Counted from the stretch's first letter, positions 18,179 to 27,887 are shown. The stretch: DNA of 64,000 nucleotides from JBCAXA01 sp038534295 (GCA_038534295.1 JBCAXA010000004.1:62001-126000); one strand, 5' to 3'. Notes: a model not told the origin generated them from the letters alone. Made by a program: numbers and translations.

Positions 18179-19189
18179 ATGAAACTTCAACAACTTAAAT
18201 ATCTATTGGCGATTGCGGATAACGGTCTGAACATCACGACCGCCGCCGAGCGGCTGTACACGTCACAGCCCGGTGTCAGCAAGCAGCTGAAGCTCCTCGA
18301 GGAGGAACTCGGCGTGCAGCTGTTCACCCGCAAGGGCAAGAGCCTCGCCGACATCACGACGGCGGGCCATCAGGTGATAAAACGGGCCCGCACGATCATG
18401 CAGGAAGTGGACAACATCCGCGCGCTGGCGTCAGACATGTCCGGCGAGCAGGAAGGCACTTTGTCCATTGGCACCACCCACACGCAGGCGCGTTACGTGC
18501 TGCCGGAAGTGGTTCAGCAACTGCGCGATCGCTACCCCAATGTGGTGTTGAACCTGCATCAAGGCACCTCTGAGCAGATTGCCGACATGGTGGCGCAGAA
18601 GTCGATCGACTTCGCCATTGCCACCGGTGCGCAGAATCTGTTTGGCGACCTGGTCATGCTGCCGTGCTACCGCTGGGATCGGACCATACTCGTGCCGGCG
18701 AATCACGAGCTGGCCACGCTCGATCACAAGATCACGCTCGAAGATCTCGCGCGGCAGCCGCTGGTCACCTACGTCTACAGTTTCTCCGGTGAGTCGTCGC
18801 TGAAACGCGCCTTCGCCGAAAAGAATCTGCAGCCGAACGTTGTGTTCACCGCACGCGATGCCGACGTCATCAAGACGTACGTCAAAATGGGCCTGGGAGT
18901 TGGCATCGTGGCCAGCATGGCGCACGAGTGCGACGAGCGCGACAACCTCGTTGCGATCGACGCCGAAGGCCTGTTCCCGCGCTCGACGACCTGGATTGGA
19001 TTTCGCCGCGACGCGGTGCTGCGCCGCTACATGATCGAGTTCATGGAGATTTTCGCGCCGCATCTCACCGAGAAGCGCGTCACCGAAGCTACGATGCTGA
19101 GCACACAAGGCGAAATCGACGGGCTATTTGACGACATCAAGCTACCGCTAAAAACCGGCTGCAGCGGCGACGTCGAGGCTGCGGCCTGA
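18179..19189 (+). CDS. cysB: LysR-type regulator CysB
   Basis: A 336-residue LysR regulator beginning MKLQQLKYLLAIADNGLNI, with the winged helix-turn-helix at about 1-60 (AAERLYTSQPGVSKQLKLLE) and the effector domain after residue 90. The TTHTQARYVLP block is characteristic of CysB and Cbl. CysB activates sulfate assimilation genes when N-acetylserine accumulates. Its targets are the surrounding cysK, cysG and cysJIH genes, which is the usual regulon. The ATG at 18179 fits the family start exactly. Confidence 0.95.
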   Translation: MKLQQLKYLLAIADNGLNITTAAERLYTSQPGVSKQLKLLEEELGVQLFTRKGKSLADITTAGHQVIKRARTIMQEVDNIRALASDMSGEQEGTLSIGTTHTQARYVLPEVVQQLRDRYPNVVLNLHQGTSEQIADMVAQKSIDFAIATGAQNLFGDLVMLPCYRWDRTILVPANHELATLDHKITLEDLARQPLVTYVYSFSGESSLKRAFAEKNLQPNVVFTARDADVIKTYVKMGLGVGIVASMAHECDERDNLVAIDAEGLFPRSTTWIGFRRDAVLRRYMIEFMEIFAPHLTEKRVTEATMLSTQGEIDGLFDDIKLPLKTGCSGDVEAAA

Positions 19190-19202
19190 CGGTCGGCAAT
19201 CG

Positions 19203-19706
19203 TTGTTCGAGCTGGGCTACACCAAACTCGCACAACTTGCAGGGAAAAAGCGGCGGTTTTTTCCTTTTTCGCAACGCGATGCTGTGCTCCGCAACCTATC
19301 GCTTTGGGGAGCGGTCGGCGCCGCAATTTGCACGCCGTTATTCGGCGCTTGCATTTACGCGCTTGATCGCTCCGCCGACCCGGGCTTGATTAAAGACGCG
19401 CTTGCTCTCGGCTTCGTTCCCATCTTCGCGATAGCGCCACTGTACTTTCTCGCGACTGCGGCTGCGGACCACCCAATTTCTTGCCGCTACTTGTTTGCCG
19501 CGCTGAGCGCGGCTCTGCCGTTGCTCGAAACATCGAGCGGCTACAGCGGCTTCCCGCATGTGCCCGGATGGCACTATCTCAGTGTATTGATTCCCGTCGC
19601 GGTGTTCAGTGCCGCCGGTCTCGCACTGGCGTTTCGGCAGATACTTGAGCTGCGTGCAGAGCGACGAGACACAAACGCAGAATCGTTAGGAATCCGCAAT
19701 CAATAA
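19203..19706 (+). CDS. Hypothetical membrane protein
   Basis: A frame of up to 167 residues with about four hydrophobic segments (around 32-52, 65-85, 95-110 and 125-148), starting only from a TTG at 19203. No family is recognised. It lies 13 bp after cysB and 25 bp before another membrane-protein frame on the same strand. Both look less GC-rich than the neighbouring genes and both lack an ATG start. They may be a recent acquisition or slightly degraded. Confidence 0.45.
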   Translation: MFELGYTKLAQLAGKKRRFFPFSQRDAVLRNLSLWGAVGAAICTPLFGACIYALDRSADPGLIKDALALGFVPIFAIAPLYFLATAAADHPISCRYLFAALSAALPLLETSSGYSGFPHVPGWHYLSVLIPVAVFSAAGLALAFRQILELRAERRDTNAESLGIRNQ

Positions 19707-19731
19707 CTCAGACCCGCAGAATTCTTCGCGC

Positions 19732-20265
19732 GTGCTCCCAGTAAGCGTTGTCGTTGTCCGCTTATTTGCGATTTATATTGCCTTTGTCGCTCTGCAGAGT
19801 TCACTTGAAATAGTCTGGACCGTCATCGCACGTATCGACTACAGCGACTCAGTTTGGGAAGTTATTCGGGATACAAGCGTCACCGTCTTTTTCGCCGCCG
19901 GACTCCCTTTGCTCTTCGCTTTTGCGGTGTGGCGCTTTGCAAAGAGAATCGCTGGAGCCGACTTTTCCGATTCGGCGAACGAATACGGGACGTTCGATGC
20001 CGCAGAAATGCTGACCGTTGGGCTCGCGCTTATCGGGGTTTTGGTTTTGGTCAACGGACTGATCGATCTCGTCGCGACTGAGCTGTGGGTCGTTCAGCTC
20101 ACACGACTCTCCGATCCTGAGTTGGTTTTCGACAGCCGCGCGCAAATCAACTACTGGTTCTCGCGTATCGAGTACGTCGCACAAATCGCGTTGGGAGCAG
20201 GCCTGATCGCTGGCAAACGAAAGCTGTCAAAGATGATTCTGCGGCTTCGGTACGGCGCACGTTGA
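19732..20265 (+). CDS. Hypothetical membrane protein
   Basis: A 177-residue frame from a GTG at 19732, with membrane segments near 5-30, 45-66, 93-115 and 145-162 and a basic C-terminus. No family is recognised. It follows the previous membrane-protein frame after 25 bp and converges on cysH. The pair sits as an island between cysB and cysH, where the sulfur genes would otherwise be contiguous. Confidence 0.5.
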   Translation: MLPVSVVVVRLFAIYIAFVALQSSLEIVWTVIARIDYSDSVWEVIRDTSVTVFFAAGLPLLFAFAVWRFAKRIAGADFSDSANEYGTFDAAEMLTVGLALIGVLVLVNGLIDLVATELWVVQLTRLSDPELVFDSRAQINYWFSRIEYVAQIALGAGLIAGKRKLSKMILRLRYGAR

Positions 20266-20322
20266 TCTGCAAGCACCGGCGACCCAATTCCGACGCCGCC
20301 GAGTAATCGCACGTACGCCGGT

Positions 20323-21054
20323 TTACTGCCCGAAGTCCATCTCGTGCAGACCGCACTCGCGCGTCAGACCGTGGAAGCGCGTGTCCTCGATCGAGGACAC
20401 CTCACGCAGCGAACGCGTCGTATGCACATCGCCGATCGAGACGTAGCCGTCTGCCCACAGCGGGTGATACGGCAAGTCGTGCTTCTTCAGATAACGATGC
20501 AGGTCGCGATCGCTCCAATCGAGGATCGGGTGTACTTTCCAGCGCTCGCCGCTGGTTTGCACGAATGGCAGGTTCTGCCGGGTGCTCGACTGCGTGCGAC
20601 GCAGGCCCGCGAGCCAGGTGCCGGCACCTAGATCATCGAGCGCGCGCTCCATTGGTCGAACCTTGTTGTCCTGGTTGTACGCATCGATGCCCTCGCGGCC
20701 TTGCTCCCAGCGTTTGCCGTAGCGGGCCTCCTGCCACGCCGGCGACTGCTCGGACCTATAGACCTTCAGGTTCAGCGCAAGCCGCTCGGTGAGTTCGTCG
20801 ACAAACCGATAGGTTTCCGGAAACAGGTAGCCCGTGTCGATCAGCACGACCGGCGTGTCGGGCGCCTCACGAGTCACGAGATGCAGCATCGCGGCGGCCT
20901 GTGCACCGAAACTCGAACTGACCACCAGCGTTTTCGGCAGGTGATCGAGCGCCCAACGAACGCGATCTGAGGCGTCGAGCCTCGCCATCATCGCATCGGC
21001 GCTTGCAGCCGCCGCTTCGCGGCTGTCGTATTCGTTCAACGCTGCCAGTTTCAT
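20323..21054 (-). CDS. cysH: Phosphoadenylyl-sulfate (PAPS) reductase
   Basis: A 243-residue protein of the adenylyl-sulfate/PAPS reductase family that reduces PAPS to sulfite using thioredoxin. SSSFGAQAAAMLHLV is the PP-loop, followed by DTGYLFPETYRF, and the redox-active motif ECGLHEMDFGQ closes the protein. The two Cys-Cys pairs that hold an iron-sulfur cluster in APS reductases are absent, which points to the PAPS type. I chose the ATG at 21054; the longer frame overlaps cysI. It is the last gene of cysJIH. Confidence 0.93.
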   Translation of the reverse strand: MKLAALNEYDSREAAAASADAMMARLDASDRVRWALDHLPKTLVVSSSFGAQAAAMLHLVTREAPDTPVVLIDTGYLFPETYRFVDELTERLALNLKVYRSEQSPAWQEARYGKRWEQGREGIDAYNQDNKVRPMERALDDLGAGTWLAGLRRTQSSTRQNLPFVQTSGERWKVHPILDWSDRDLHRYLKKHDLPYHPLWADGYVSIGDVHTTRSLREVSSIEDTRFHGLTRECGLHEMDFGQ

Positions 21055-21070
21055 CGATAGCTCTCCAAGC

Positions 21071-22771
21071 TCACGCAGCGGCAACGTGGAAGTTGTCGCT
21101 TGCGCCGACGTAAGCAATAACGCCGGTACGGATGAGAAAATCGCCAAAGTGTTCGGCGGCGGCGCGCTCACGCGCGAAGTCGCCGAGTAGCGCATCGAGC
21201 GTGGCAAGGATTTCCGCCTCGTCGATGTTCTCGCGGTACAAACGGTTCATGCGCTCGCCGTTGAAGGCGGCACCGAGCAACAGGTTGTAGCGCCCCGGCG
21301 CTTTGCCGACGAGGCCAATCTCGGCGAGGTAGGGCCGTGCGCAGCCGTTTGGGCAACCGGTCATGCGCGCAACGATCGGCACGTCGGCGATACCGTGTTT
21401 GGCCAGCAGCGCATCGACATGCGTGACGAGCTCCGGCATGTAGCGCTCGCTCTCGGCCATCGCAAGACCGCAGGTCGGAAAACCGACACAAGCGATCGAC
21501 GCACCGCGCAGCGCCGAGACCGAATCGCTGCCGAGCTTGTACTGCTCGATGAGTGCATCCGCTGCGTCACGCTCAGCGTCAGTCAGTCCTGCGAGGATGA
21601 CGTTCTGATTCGGCGTCAGAATGAATTCACCGATGCCCTGCTCCGCCAATGTGCGGAACGCCGTCATCAGCGCGCGATCCTCGGTGTCGCGAATACGACC
21701 GTTTTCAATGAAGAACGTGTGGTTCCACGAACCGTCGCGGCTCTGGTGCCAGCCGTAGCGATCGCCGGTGTGCGTAAACAGCACGTCGCGTGGCGGCGCC
21801 AGCGGTGTCGGCAGGCGCTCATTCACCTGATCGCGAAACCAGTCGACACCGTGCGTGTCGATCGTGTACTTCAGCCGCGCGTGTTTGCGATTGGTGCGAT
21901 CGCCGAAATCACGCTGCGTGGTAACAACGGCTTCGGCAACGGCATTAACCGCATTCGGTTTGCAGAAACCGATCGTGCTTGCCAGGCGCGGGTACGTTGC
22001 CGGTTCGCCGTGCGACATACCCATGCCGCCGCCGACGAGCACGTTGAATCCCGCAAGCTGGTCGTCTTCGACGACGGCAACGAAACCGAGATCCTGTGAG
22101 TACACATCGACGTCGTTGTCCGGCGGAATAACAAATCCAGTTTTGAATTTCCGCGGTAGGTACGTCTTGCCGTAAATCGGCTCGACTTCTTCGCCACCGA
22201 CGTCGAGTTTTTCGCCGTCGAGCCACACTTCGTGGTAGGCGCCGGTTCGCGGACACAAATGATCGCTCAGCGACTTGGCCGCGGCCTGCACGGCATCGTG
22301 AACCGGTGACAATGCCGGGTTTGCCGGCGCCATCACGTTGCGATTGACATCGCCGCAAGCAGCCAGCGTATCGAGCAAGCTGGCGTTGATCGCCTGCATC
22401 GTCGTTTTCAGCTCGCGTTTGATAACCCCGTGAAACTGAATGGCTTGGCGCGTCGTAACACGCACTGAGTCGTTGGCGTATTCACGACCGATTGCATCGA
22501 ATGCCAGCCATTGATCCGGGGTCATGCGCCCGCCCGGGATGCGGGCGCGGATCATGAAGCTGAACGCAGGCTCGAGCATTTGCTTGCGCCGTTCCGCCCG
22601 AAGGTCGCGGTCGTCCTGCTGATAGATGCCGTGAAACTTTGACAGCTGCGTATCGTCGGCGGCGATCGCGCCGGTGAGCCGATCGACCAGACTGTCGCTC
22701 AGGGTGCCGCGCAGTTGCCGGCTTTCCGTCTTGATGCGCTCGACATCGGACAGCGGCTTTTTGTCGCTCAT
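21071..22771 (-). CDS. cysI: NADPH sulfite reductase hemoprotein subunit
   Basis: A 566-residue sulfite reductase beta subunit, near the usual 570. The siroheme/4Fe-4S cysteines appear in CVGFPTCGLAMAESER and TGCPNGCARPYLAEIGLVG in the C-terminal third. RTTRQAIQFHG-type sequence (VTTRQAIQFHGVIKREL) lies near residues 100-115. It reduces sulfite to sulfide with six electrons delivered by CysJ. It lies 10 bp downstream of cysJ and 16 bp upstream of cysH. Confidence 0.95.
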   Translation of the reverse strand: MSDKKPLSDVERIKTESRQLRGTLSDSLVDRLTGAIAADDTQLSKFHGIYQQDDRDLRAERRKQMLEPAFSFMIRARIPGGRMTPDQWLAFDAIGREYANDSVRVTTRQAIQFHGVIKRELKTTMQAINASLLDTLAACGDVNRNVMAPANPALSPVHDAVQAAAKSLSDHLCPRTGAYHEVWLDGEKLDVGGEEVEPIYGKTYLPRKFKTGFVIPPDNDVDVYSQDLGFVAVVEDDQLAGFNVLVGGGMGMSHGEPATYPRLASTIGFCKPNAVNAVAEAVVTTQRDFGDRTNRKHARLKYTIDTHGVDWFRDQVNERLPTPLAPPRDVLFTHTGDRYGWHQSRDGSWNHTFFIENGRIRDTEDRALMTAFRTLAEQGIGEFILTPNQNVILAGLTDAERDAADALIEQYKLGSDSVSALRGASIACVGFPTCGLAMAESERYMPELVTHVDALLAKHGIADVPIVARMTGCPNGCARPYLAEIGLVGKAPGRYNLLLGAAFNGERMNRLYRENIDEAEILATLDALLGDFARERAAAEHFGDFLIRTGVIAYVGASDNFHVAAA

Positions 22772-22781
22772 GTCGGGCGAC

Positions 22782-24599
22782 TCAATACACGTCGCGCTGG
22801 TAGCGGCCGGCGCGGCGCAGCGTCTTCAGATAGTCCTCGGCAGCGTCGCGCCCCTTACCGAGACCTGCGGCGATGACATCGAGCAGCGCTTCATGGACGT
22901 CCGGCGCCATCTGGCTCGCGTCGCCGCAGACGTAGATGTGCGCGCCTTCTTCGAGCCACGCGAAAAGTTCAGCCGCATGCTCACGCAGACGATCCTGAAC
23001 GTAAACCTTGTCGGCCTGGTCGCGTGAGAACGCGACGTCCATGTTCGTCAGTAGCCCGCGTTTGCGATAGCGCGCCCAGTCGAGCTGGTAAAGGAAGTCT
23101 TCGCGCGAATTGCGGTCGCCGAAAAACAGCCAATTTTTGCCGCTCGCACCGGTGGCATCGCGATGTTCGAGAAACGCGCGGAACGGTGCGACACCGGTAC
23201 CGGGTCCGATCATGATAACGGCCGCTGCAGGGTCTTCGGGCAGCCGGAAGCGCGGGTTCGCCTCGACGTAAACCGACAACACGTCGCCGACGTCGGTGCG
23301 GTCGGCGAGATGCGTCGATGCAGCGCCCCAGTGCGGTCGGCCGAACGCTTCGTAGCGAACCGCGGCAACAGTGACTGCCACTTCGTCTTCGCTAACGAGT
23401 GGACTCGACGCGATGGAATACAGCCGCGGCTTCAACGGGCGTAGGCATTCGACAAAGCGCGCTGCGTCCGGTGACGACGGGTGCTCGCGAACGATATCGA
23501 TGATCTGTCGATCGGCGATGTAGGCGACCAGCTGTTCACGCGCGTCGTCGGCGAGCAGCGCCTTGAGGCCATCGCTGCCGGCGAGCTCGGCGTAGCGTTC
23601 GACGAACGCACGGCTGGCAACCGTGATCTCGAAACGCTCACTGAGTAATGTGGCCAACGACGTCCCGTCGACGTCGATATCGCGATCCAGCGACAGCACG
23701 TCGCAGAACTCGTCAACCAACACCGGCGGATTGGCAACGACAACGCCGAGCGCATCGCCCGGCTGATACTCGAGACCACTGCCACTGAGGTCGAACTCGA
23801 CGTGCCGAACGTCTTTGGTGGATGCTCGGCCAGTAATTTTTTGGTTGACGATGACTTCAGCCGCCAGTGGATGCTCGGCGGTGTAGCGCGCGCTTTGCAC
23901 GGCGTGCAGCGTCGGAACGCTACGTACCGACGACGCACCGAGATGTTCGTTAGCCGCCGTCAACGTCGCATCCGCCCAGGCTTCCGCCGCTGCCGCGTAG
24001 TCGGTGTCGCAATCGACTCTATTGTGCAAACGCGATGCACCCAGCTCGGCGAGCCGCTCATCGAAGTCGATGCCGGTCTGGCAAAACTGCGCGTAGCTGG
24101 AATCACCGAGCGCGAGCACCGTGTAGTTCAGGGATGCGAGCTTTGGTGCCCGATCGCTGTGCAAGTATTCGTACAGCGCTTCCGCATCATCCGGCGGATC
24201 GCCTTCGCCATGCGTGCTAACGATCAGCGCGACCGCCGTTTCTTTCTTGATTTCCTGCGCACGATAATCGGCCATGTTGACGATGCGTGCGCTCACCGAA
24301 CGCTGTGCTGCTTGCACGGCGAGTTCTTCGGCGAGACGCTGACCGTTGCCTGTTTGTGAGCCGTACAGAATCGTCAGCTGCGCATCGGATTCTGTCTGCG
24401 TGGCGGCCGGCGCGTCGGGCGCCGTGACAGCAGAGCCAGTGGCAGCGGCCAACCCAGCGAGATAGCCGCTAGACCACAGCAGCGCTTCAGGCCGCATGCT
24501 TTTCCCGAGTGCGGTCAACGCATCGAGCTGTTCGGTCGCCAACGGCAAAGCCGGCGGGATCTTGCTGGCAGGCGTGCTCACGAGCGGCCCTCGGATCAA
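22782..24599 (-). CDS. cysJ: NADPH sulfite reductase flavoprotein subunit
   Basis: A 605-residue flavoprotein. The FMN-binding flavodoxin domain begins at LYGSQTGNGQRLAEEL near residue 80. The FAD domain has RLYSIASSP, and the NADPH part has MIGPGTGVAPFRAFLEHR and YVCGDASQMAPDVHEAL, ending RYQRDVY as the family does. It passes electrons from NADPH to CysI. The start could be the ATG at 24599 or the GTG at 24581. It heads cysJ-cysI-cysH. Confidence 0.95.
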   Translation of the reverse strand: MIRGPLVSTPASKIPPALPLATEQLDALTALGKSMRPEALLWSSGYLAGLAAATGSAVTAPDAPAATQTESDAQLTILYGSQTGNGQRLAEELAVQAAQRSVSARIVNMADYRAQEIKKETAVALIVSTHGEGDPPDDAEALYEYLHSDRAPKLASLNYTVLALGDSSYAQFCQTGIDFDERLAELGASRLHNRVDCDTDYAAAAEAWADATLTAANEHLGASSVRSVPTLHAVQSARYTAEHPLAAEVIVNQKITGRASTKDVRHVEFDLSGSGLEYQPGDALGVVVANPPVLVDEFCDVLSLDRDIDVDGTSLATLLSERFEITVASRAFVERYAELAGSDGLKALLADDAREQLVAYIADRQIIDIVREHPSSPDAARFVECLRPLKPRLYSIASSPLVSEDEVAVTVAAVRYEAFGRPHWGAASTHLADRTDVGDVLSVYVEANPRFRLPEDPAAAVIMIGPGTGVAPFRAFLEHRDATGASGKNWLFFGDRNSREDFLYQLDWARYRKRGLLTNMDVAFSRDQADKVYVQDRLREHAAELFAWLEEGAHIYVCGDASQMAPDVHEALLDVIAAGLGKGRDAAEDYLKTLRRAGRYQRDVY

Positions 24600-24790
24600 T
24601 GAGTGAGGCCGCGACGGTACCGGGCAGACCTTATAGCTAGAACGTATTTGTTGTTATGCGCTTATTCCGCGACCGGATAACGTCGCAGCGGCGCGGCTTG
24701 CGATAGCGCCGTGTCTGGTTCTTGTCGAAGCGCTGCGCCACCAGACCCGCAGCCGGTCGAGCCGCAACGGCGCGTGACGCATCGCCGGAG
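24600..24790 (-). promoter_or_regulatory. Likely promoter region of cysJIH
   Basis: The 190 bp between cysJ and the SH3 gene contains no gene that I can support. Reading toward cysJ, an AT-rich patch (24630-24675) stands out from its GC-rich surroundings. It holds a TATAAG hexamer (24630-24635) about 30 bp before the cysJ start and no good -35 element, as expected for an activator-dependent CysB promoter. Assignment to CysB is inference. Confidence 0.3.
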
Positions 24791-25420
24791 TCAGTAAATT
24801 CGGAAGCCGCCGTGGCGCTTGCGGCTGCGATGATCGATCCACCACATACCGCCAATGAAACCGAGCACGACCGCGACCAGTGCCGCGCCGAGCACGATGG
24901 GCCAAGGCAAGCTGAACCGATACAGCGACATCTGCTGGCGAAATTTCTGATTCTCGTCAGTGAGCGTACCGAGCTTGTCTTTGCGCTCGTTTAGCGCGCC
25001 GTTGAGCTCGCCGACCTGCCGCTCGAGTTCCGAAATACGCCCGGCGGACCCGGCGAATTTCGCTTTGGCATCAGCGAGTTCCGTCTCCATCGACGCATAG
25101 TTCTCGGCCCGCTCGGAGACCACCAAAATTGCTGGTTTCTCGTCGACCAGATACGCCGCTTTGACGTAGCCCTCGGTGCCGTCGGGCAGCCGAACCTGTG
25201 CATAGTTGCCGTTGCGGGCAACCACGACCATTGCCTGGCCGCTGTCGAGCACGCGGAACGGCCGATCGCTGGTGTCCTCGGCGTTGTGCAGCCCGAGGCG
25301 CAGGCGATCGGTGACGTAGTACGTCGTCTCCTGAGCGGCCGCCGGGAGCGCGGCGAGCACCAACAGACCAACGCACGAGGCCAGCAGCAAGCGGCAATTG
25401 ACGACAATTCGCTTCAACAT
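24791..25420 (-). CDS. SH3-domain and membrane-anchor protein (TIGR04211 type)
   Basis: A 209-residue envelope protein. A signal peptide ends near residue 29 (ALPAAAQ), a bacterial SH3 domain covers about 33-93, a predicted coiled coil covers about 105-160, one membrane helix lies near 175-195, and a short basic cytoplasmic tail ends HRSRKRHGGFRIY. This layout matches the TIGR04211 family of gammaproteobacteria. SH3 domains of this kind often touch peptidoglycan, which fits the neighbouring dacB gene. The exact role is unknown. Confidence 0.85.
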   Translation of the reverse strand: MLKRIVVNCRLLLASCVGLLVLAALPAAAQETTYYVTDRLRLGLHNAEDTSDRPFRVLDSGQAMVVVARNGNYAQVRLPDGTEGYVKAAYLVDEKPAILVVSERAENYASMETELADAKAKFAGSAGRISELERQVGELNGALNERKDKLGTLTDENQKFRQQMSLYRFSLPWPIVLGAALVAVVLGFIGGMWWIDHRSRKRHGGFRIY

Positions 25421-25429
25421 AAGCTAAGT

Positions 25430-26872
25430 CTAGCGCCCGGCCGCGGCCCGATTCTGTGAACCAAGCCACTCCAGCAGCCGATCCTGCACCGCCTGGCCGC
25501 CGCCGCGGTGAGCATCGTCGGCATTTTGGAGGATCGCGAGCGCGAACCGGCGGCCGTTTTCGGCATGAAAAACGCCCGCCAGCGCGGTGACGTGGTCGAG
25601 ACTGCCCGTTTTCAGGTGCGCACGACCGGCCAGCGACGGAAAATCTTCGCGATCTTGGAGCGTACCGTCCTCGCCATAGCGGGCCATCGAGCCGAGAAAC
25701 TCCGGCATCACCGGGCTGCGGTAGCCGTATTCGATGATGTCCACCAGATGTCGCGCCGTGATCCGAGCGTCGCGCGAGCGGCCCGCGCCGTTTTCAACGG
25801 CAAATTCTTCGAAATCGAAACCGGCGTCGGCCAGCCAGCGCTGCAGTTCGGCAACGCCTTGCGCTTCGCTCGCGGGCGGTCCGCCCGCCTCGACGGCAAG
25901 CGTCAACAGCAGCTGGCGGGCTATTAAGTTGCTGGAGTGCTTGTTCATCAGCCGCACGATTTCGGCGAGCGACAGCGAATCGAACTCGGCCACCAGCACC
26001 GCATCGTCGGGCAACTCGCCGCGAACGATGCGGCCGTCGAGTTCGCCGCCGGCATTGCGGAATAACCAGGCAAACAGGTCACCGGTATACAGCCAGGCCG
26101 GCATGACGGCCCGCGTCAATGAGTACTGCATGCAGCGGTTGGGGAAGCGGCCGTCGAACGCGATGTGCGCATCGGGGTGCTCGGCGGTCGCTATGCCGCG
26201 CCGAAAACCGCGGCAGCGCGCATCGATGGAGCGCAGTCGATTGATGTACCGAAGGTTGTCGAGCGCGGGATCGGGGCGCACCGCAACGGAGCTGCCACTC
26301 TCTGGCTCGAACAAAAATCGAATGGTGTTGAAATTGGCGAGTGCCGCTGACGGCAGCGCGTTGTAGACGCGAAACGGCTGATTGTCGAACGCGCTGCGGT
26401 CTTCGGACGGCGTTTCGAACAACGTATCGTCGACGATCAGATCGCCGCTGACGCTGTCGATGCGATCGACGCGCAGCCGCCGAATCAACCGGTAAAGACG
26501 TTCCTCGACGAGATAGGGATCGCCACCGCCGACGACGATCAAGTCGCCGTCGATGCGTCCGTCGACCGGTTCGGCGGTAGCGAACACCCGCGTCGACCAG
26601 CGGTACGACGGGCCCAGCCGATCCAGCGCCGCCAATCCGGTAACCACTTTCATGGTCGATGCCGGATTTCGCGGCTGGTCGCTGCGCACATCCAGCACCA
26701 CCTCGTCCGTGTCGAGATCGCGAACGTGAACGCTCAGCGTGTCCGTGGGCAAATTGAATCGCTCGAGCGTGCTGACGACGATCGGCGGCAAGGCATCGGC
26801 CGCGCCGGCGAAAATTGGAAAAGCGAGCAGAAGAACGCTGCAAGTGCGCGTGACGGTCTGCGATGGCACCAT
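25430..26872 (-). CDS. dacB: D-alanyl-D-alanine carboxypeptidase/endopeptidase (PBP4 family)
   Basis: A 480-residue class C low-molecular-mass penicillin-binding protein (S13). A signal peptide (residues 1-25, ending FAGAADA) is followed by the active-site S-x2-K at 72-75 (STMK), the S-x-N motif in MNKHSSNLIARQL near 300, and KTG in HLKTGSLDHV near 418. It trims and cleaves peptidoglycan cross-links in the periplasm. The ATG at 26872 gives the signal peptide at the N-terminus; a longer frame overlaps the divergent DUF3187 gene. It lies 9 bp upstream of the SH3 gene, so the two probably share a transcript. Confidence 0.93.
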   Translation of the reverse strand: MVPSQTVTRTCSVLLLAFPIFAGAADALPPIVVSTLERFNLPTDTLSVHVRDLDTDEVVLDVRSDQPRNPASTMKVVTGLAALDRLGPSYRWSTRVFATAEPVDGRIDGDLIVVGGGDPYLVEERLYRLIRRLRVDRIDSVSGDLIVDDTLFETPSEDRSAFDNQPFRVYNALPSAALANFNTIRFLFEPESGSSVAVRPDPALDNLRYINRLRSIDARCRGFRRGIATAEHPDAHIAFDGRFPNRCMQYSLTRAVMPAWLYTGDLFAWLFRNAGGELDGRIVRGELPDDAVLVAEFDSLSLAEIVRLMNKHSSNLIARQLLLTLAVEAGGPPASEAQGVAELQRWLADAGFDFEEFAVENGAGRSRDARITARHLVDIIEYGYRSPVMPEFLGSMARYGEDGTLQDREDFPSLAGRAHLKTGSLDHVTALAGVFHAENGRRFALAILQNADDAHRGGGQAVQDRLLEWLGSQNRAAAGR

Positions 26873-26915
26873 AAAAGGCAGTGACGAGTTGGCCGAGTGA
26901 TCCGCGGAGTTTGCA

Positions 26916-27875
26916 TTGAACGTGTTCCTTCGAACAACTGTCAGCGTCGTCCTGTGTGTGTGGGCAACGACCGCGGTCGCCGTTTGCGACGACGAACTCG
27001 GCCCGGTCGCCGGGCTGTTTGCGATCGGCTTGCCGGAAGCCCGCCCAGCCGGTTTCTCGGTCTGCTTCGCGCTGGCGAACCATTCGACGGACAATTCCTC
27101 GCCACTCGAGACCCTGCTGTTCGATGGCGAAACGCTGCGCTTGAGCGTTGGCTGGCGGCGCGAGTTCGGTCGCTGGGATCTCGGAGTCGACGTGCCTTTC
27201 CTCAGTCACGACGACGGCTTTCTCGACTCGACGATCGAGGGCTGGCATGACGCCTTCGGTCTGCCGAACGGCAATCGAGACCGTCGGCCGAACGATGTAC
27301 TCGCGTTCCAGTGGACGCGCGATGGCGCCGCCCTTATCGATCGCACCGAATCCGCCAGCGGTATCGGCGATGCGCGGCTTACGCTGGGACGCACGCTTTA
27401 CACCGGAGACGATTGGCGCTTTGGCGCCCGGGCACTCGCCAAATTCGCGACTGGCGATGCCGACGACCTCACGGGCAGCGGCGATAACGATTTCACGCTG
27501 GGGCTGACCTTCGAGCATGACGCGCTACTCGGCGCCGAAAACTGGCGGCTAAGCAGCGCGGTTGCGCTGACCGTGCCCGGTGACAGCGATCTACTCGGTG
27601 TCGAGGTCGAAGATCAGGTGGCGTCGGCGCGGGTGACGGTCGTCTGGCAGGCGTCACCGGCGGTTGCGGTCGGCGCTCGCGTGCGCACACGCGAGCGCAT
27701 CGTGCGGTCGGAATTGCGCGAGGTTGGCGAGGGCGCAACCGCCTTGGACGCGTGGCTCGGATTTCGACTGGGCGATAAGCGGCAGTTGACCCTCGGCGTA
27801 AGCGAAGACATTCGCGTCGATTCGCAGCCCGACGTTGTGTTTCGACTCGCGTTTGATTTTTCGCCGGGACGGTAA
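26916..27875 (+). CDS. DUF3187 family secreted or outer-membrane beta-barrel protein
   Basis: A 319-residue protein with a signal peptide ending near residue 22 (TTAVAVC) and alternating beta-strand sequence to the end, finishing with the strand VVFRLAFDFSPGR and a C-terminal Arg. The pattern LGVDVPFLSHDDGFLDSTI, then an expected barrel, matches DUF3187 proteins of unknown function. The TTG at 26916 has a GGAG 6 nt upstream; a GTG at 26922 is the alternative. It is divergent from dacB and converges on the sigma-54 activator gene. Confidence 0.75.
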   Translation: MNVFLRTTVSVVLCVWATTAVAVCDDELGPVAGLFAIGLPEARPAGFSVCFALANHSTDNSSPLETLLFDGETLRLSVGWRREFGRWDLGVDVPFLSHDDGFLDSTIEGWHDAFGLPNGNRDRRPNDVLAFQWTRDGAALIDRTESASGIGDARLTLGRTLYTGDDWRFGARALAKFATGDADDLTGSGDNDFTLGLTFEHDALLGAENWRLSSAVALTVPGDSDLLGVEVEDQVASARVTVVWQASPAVAVGARVRTRERIVRSELREVGEGATALDAWLGFRLGDKRQLTLGVSEDIRVDSQPDVVFRLAFDFSPGR

Positions 27876-27887
27876 CGCGGCGTCGAT

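Noticed and set aside
19243..19270. GGAAAAA / TTTTTCC inverted repeat after cysB as a terminator
   Set aside because: The stem is AT-only with a GC loop and the repeat lies inside the membrane-protein frame. The T-run is suggestive but the hairpin is weak.
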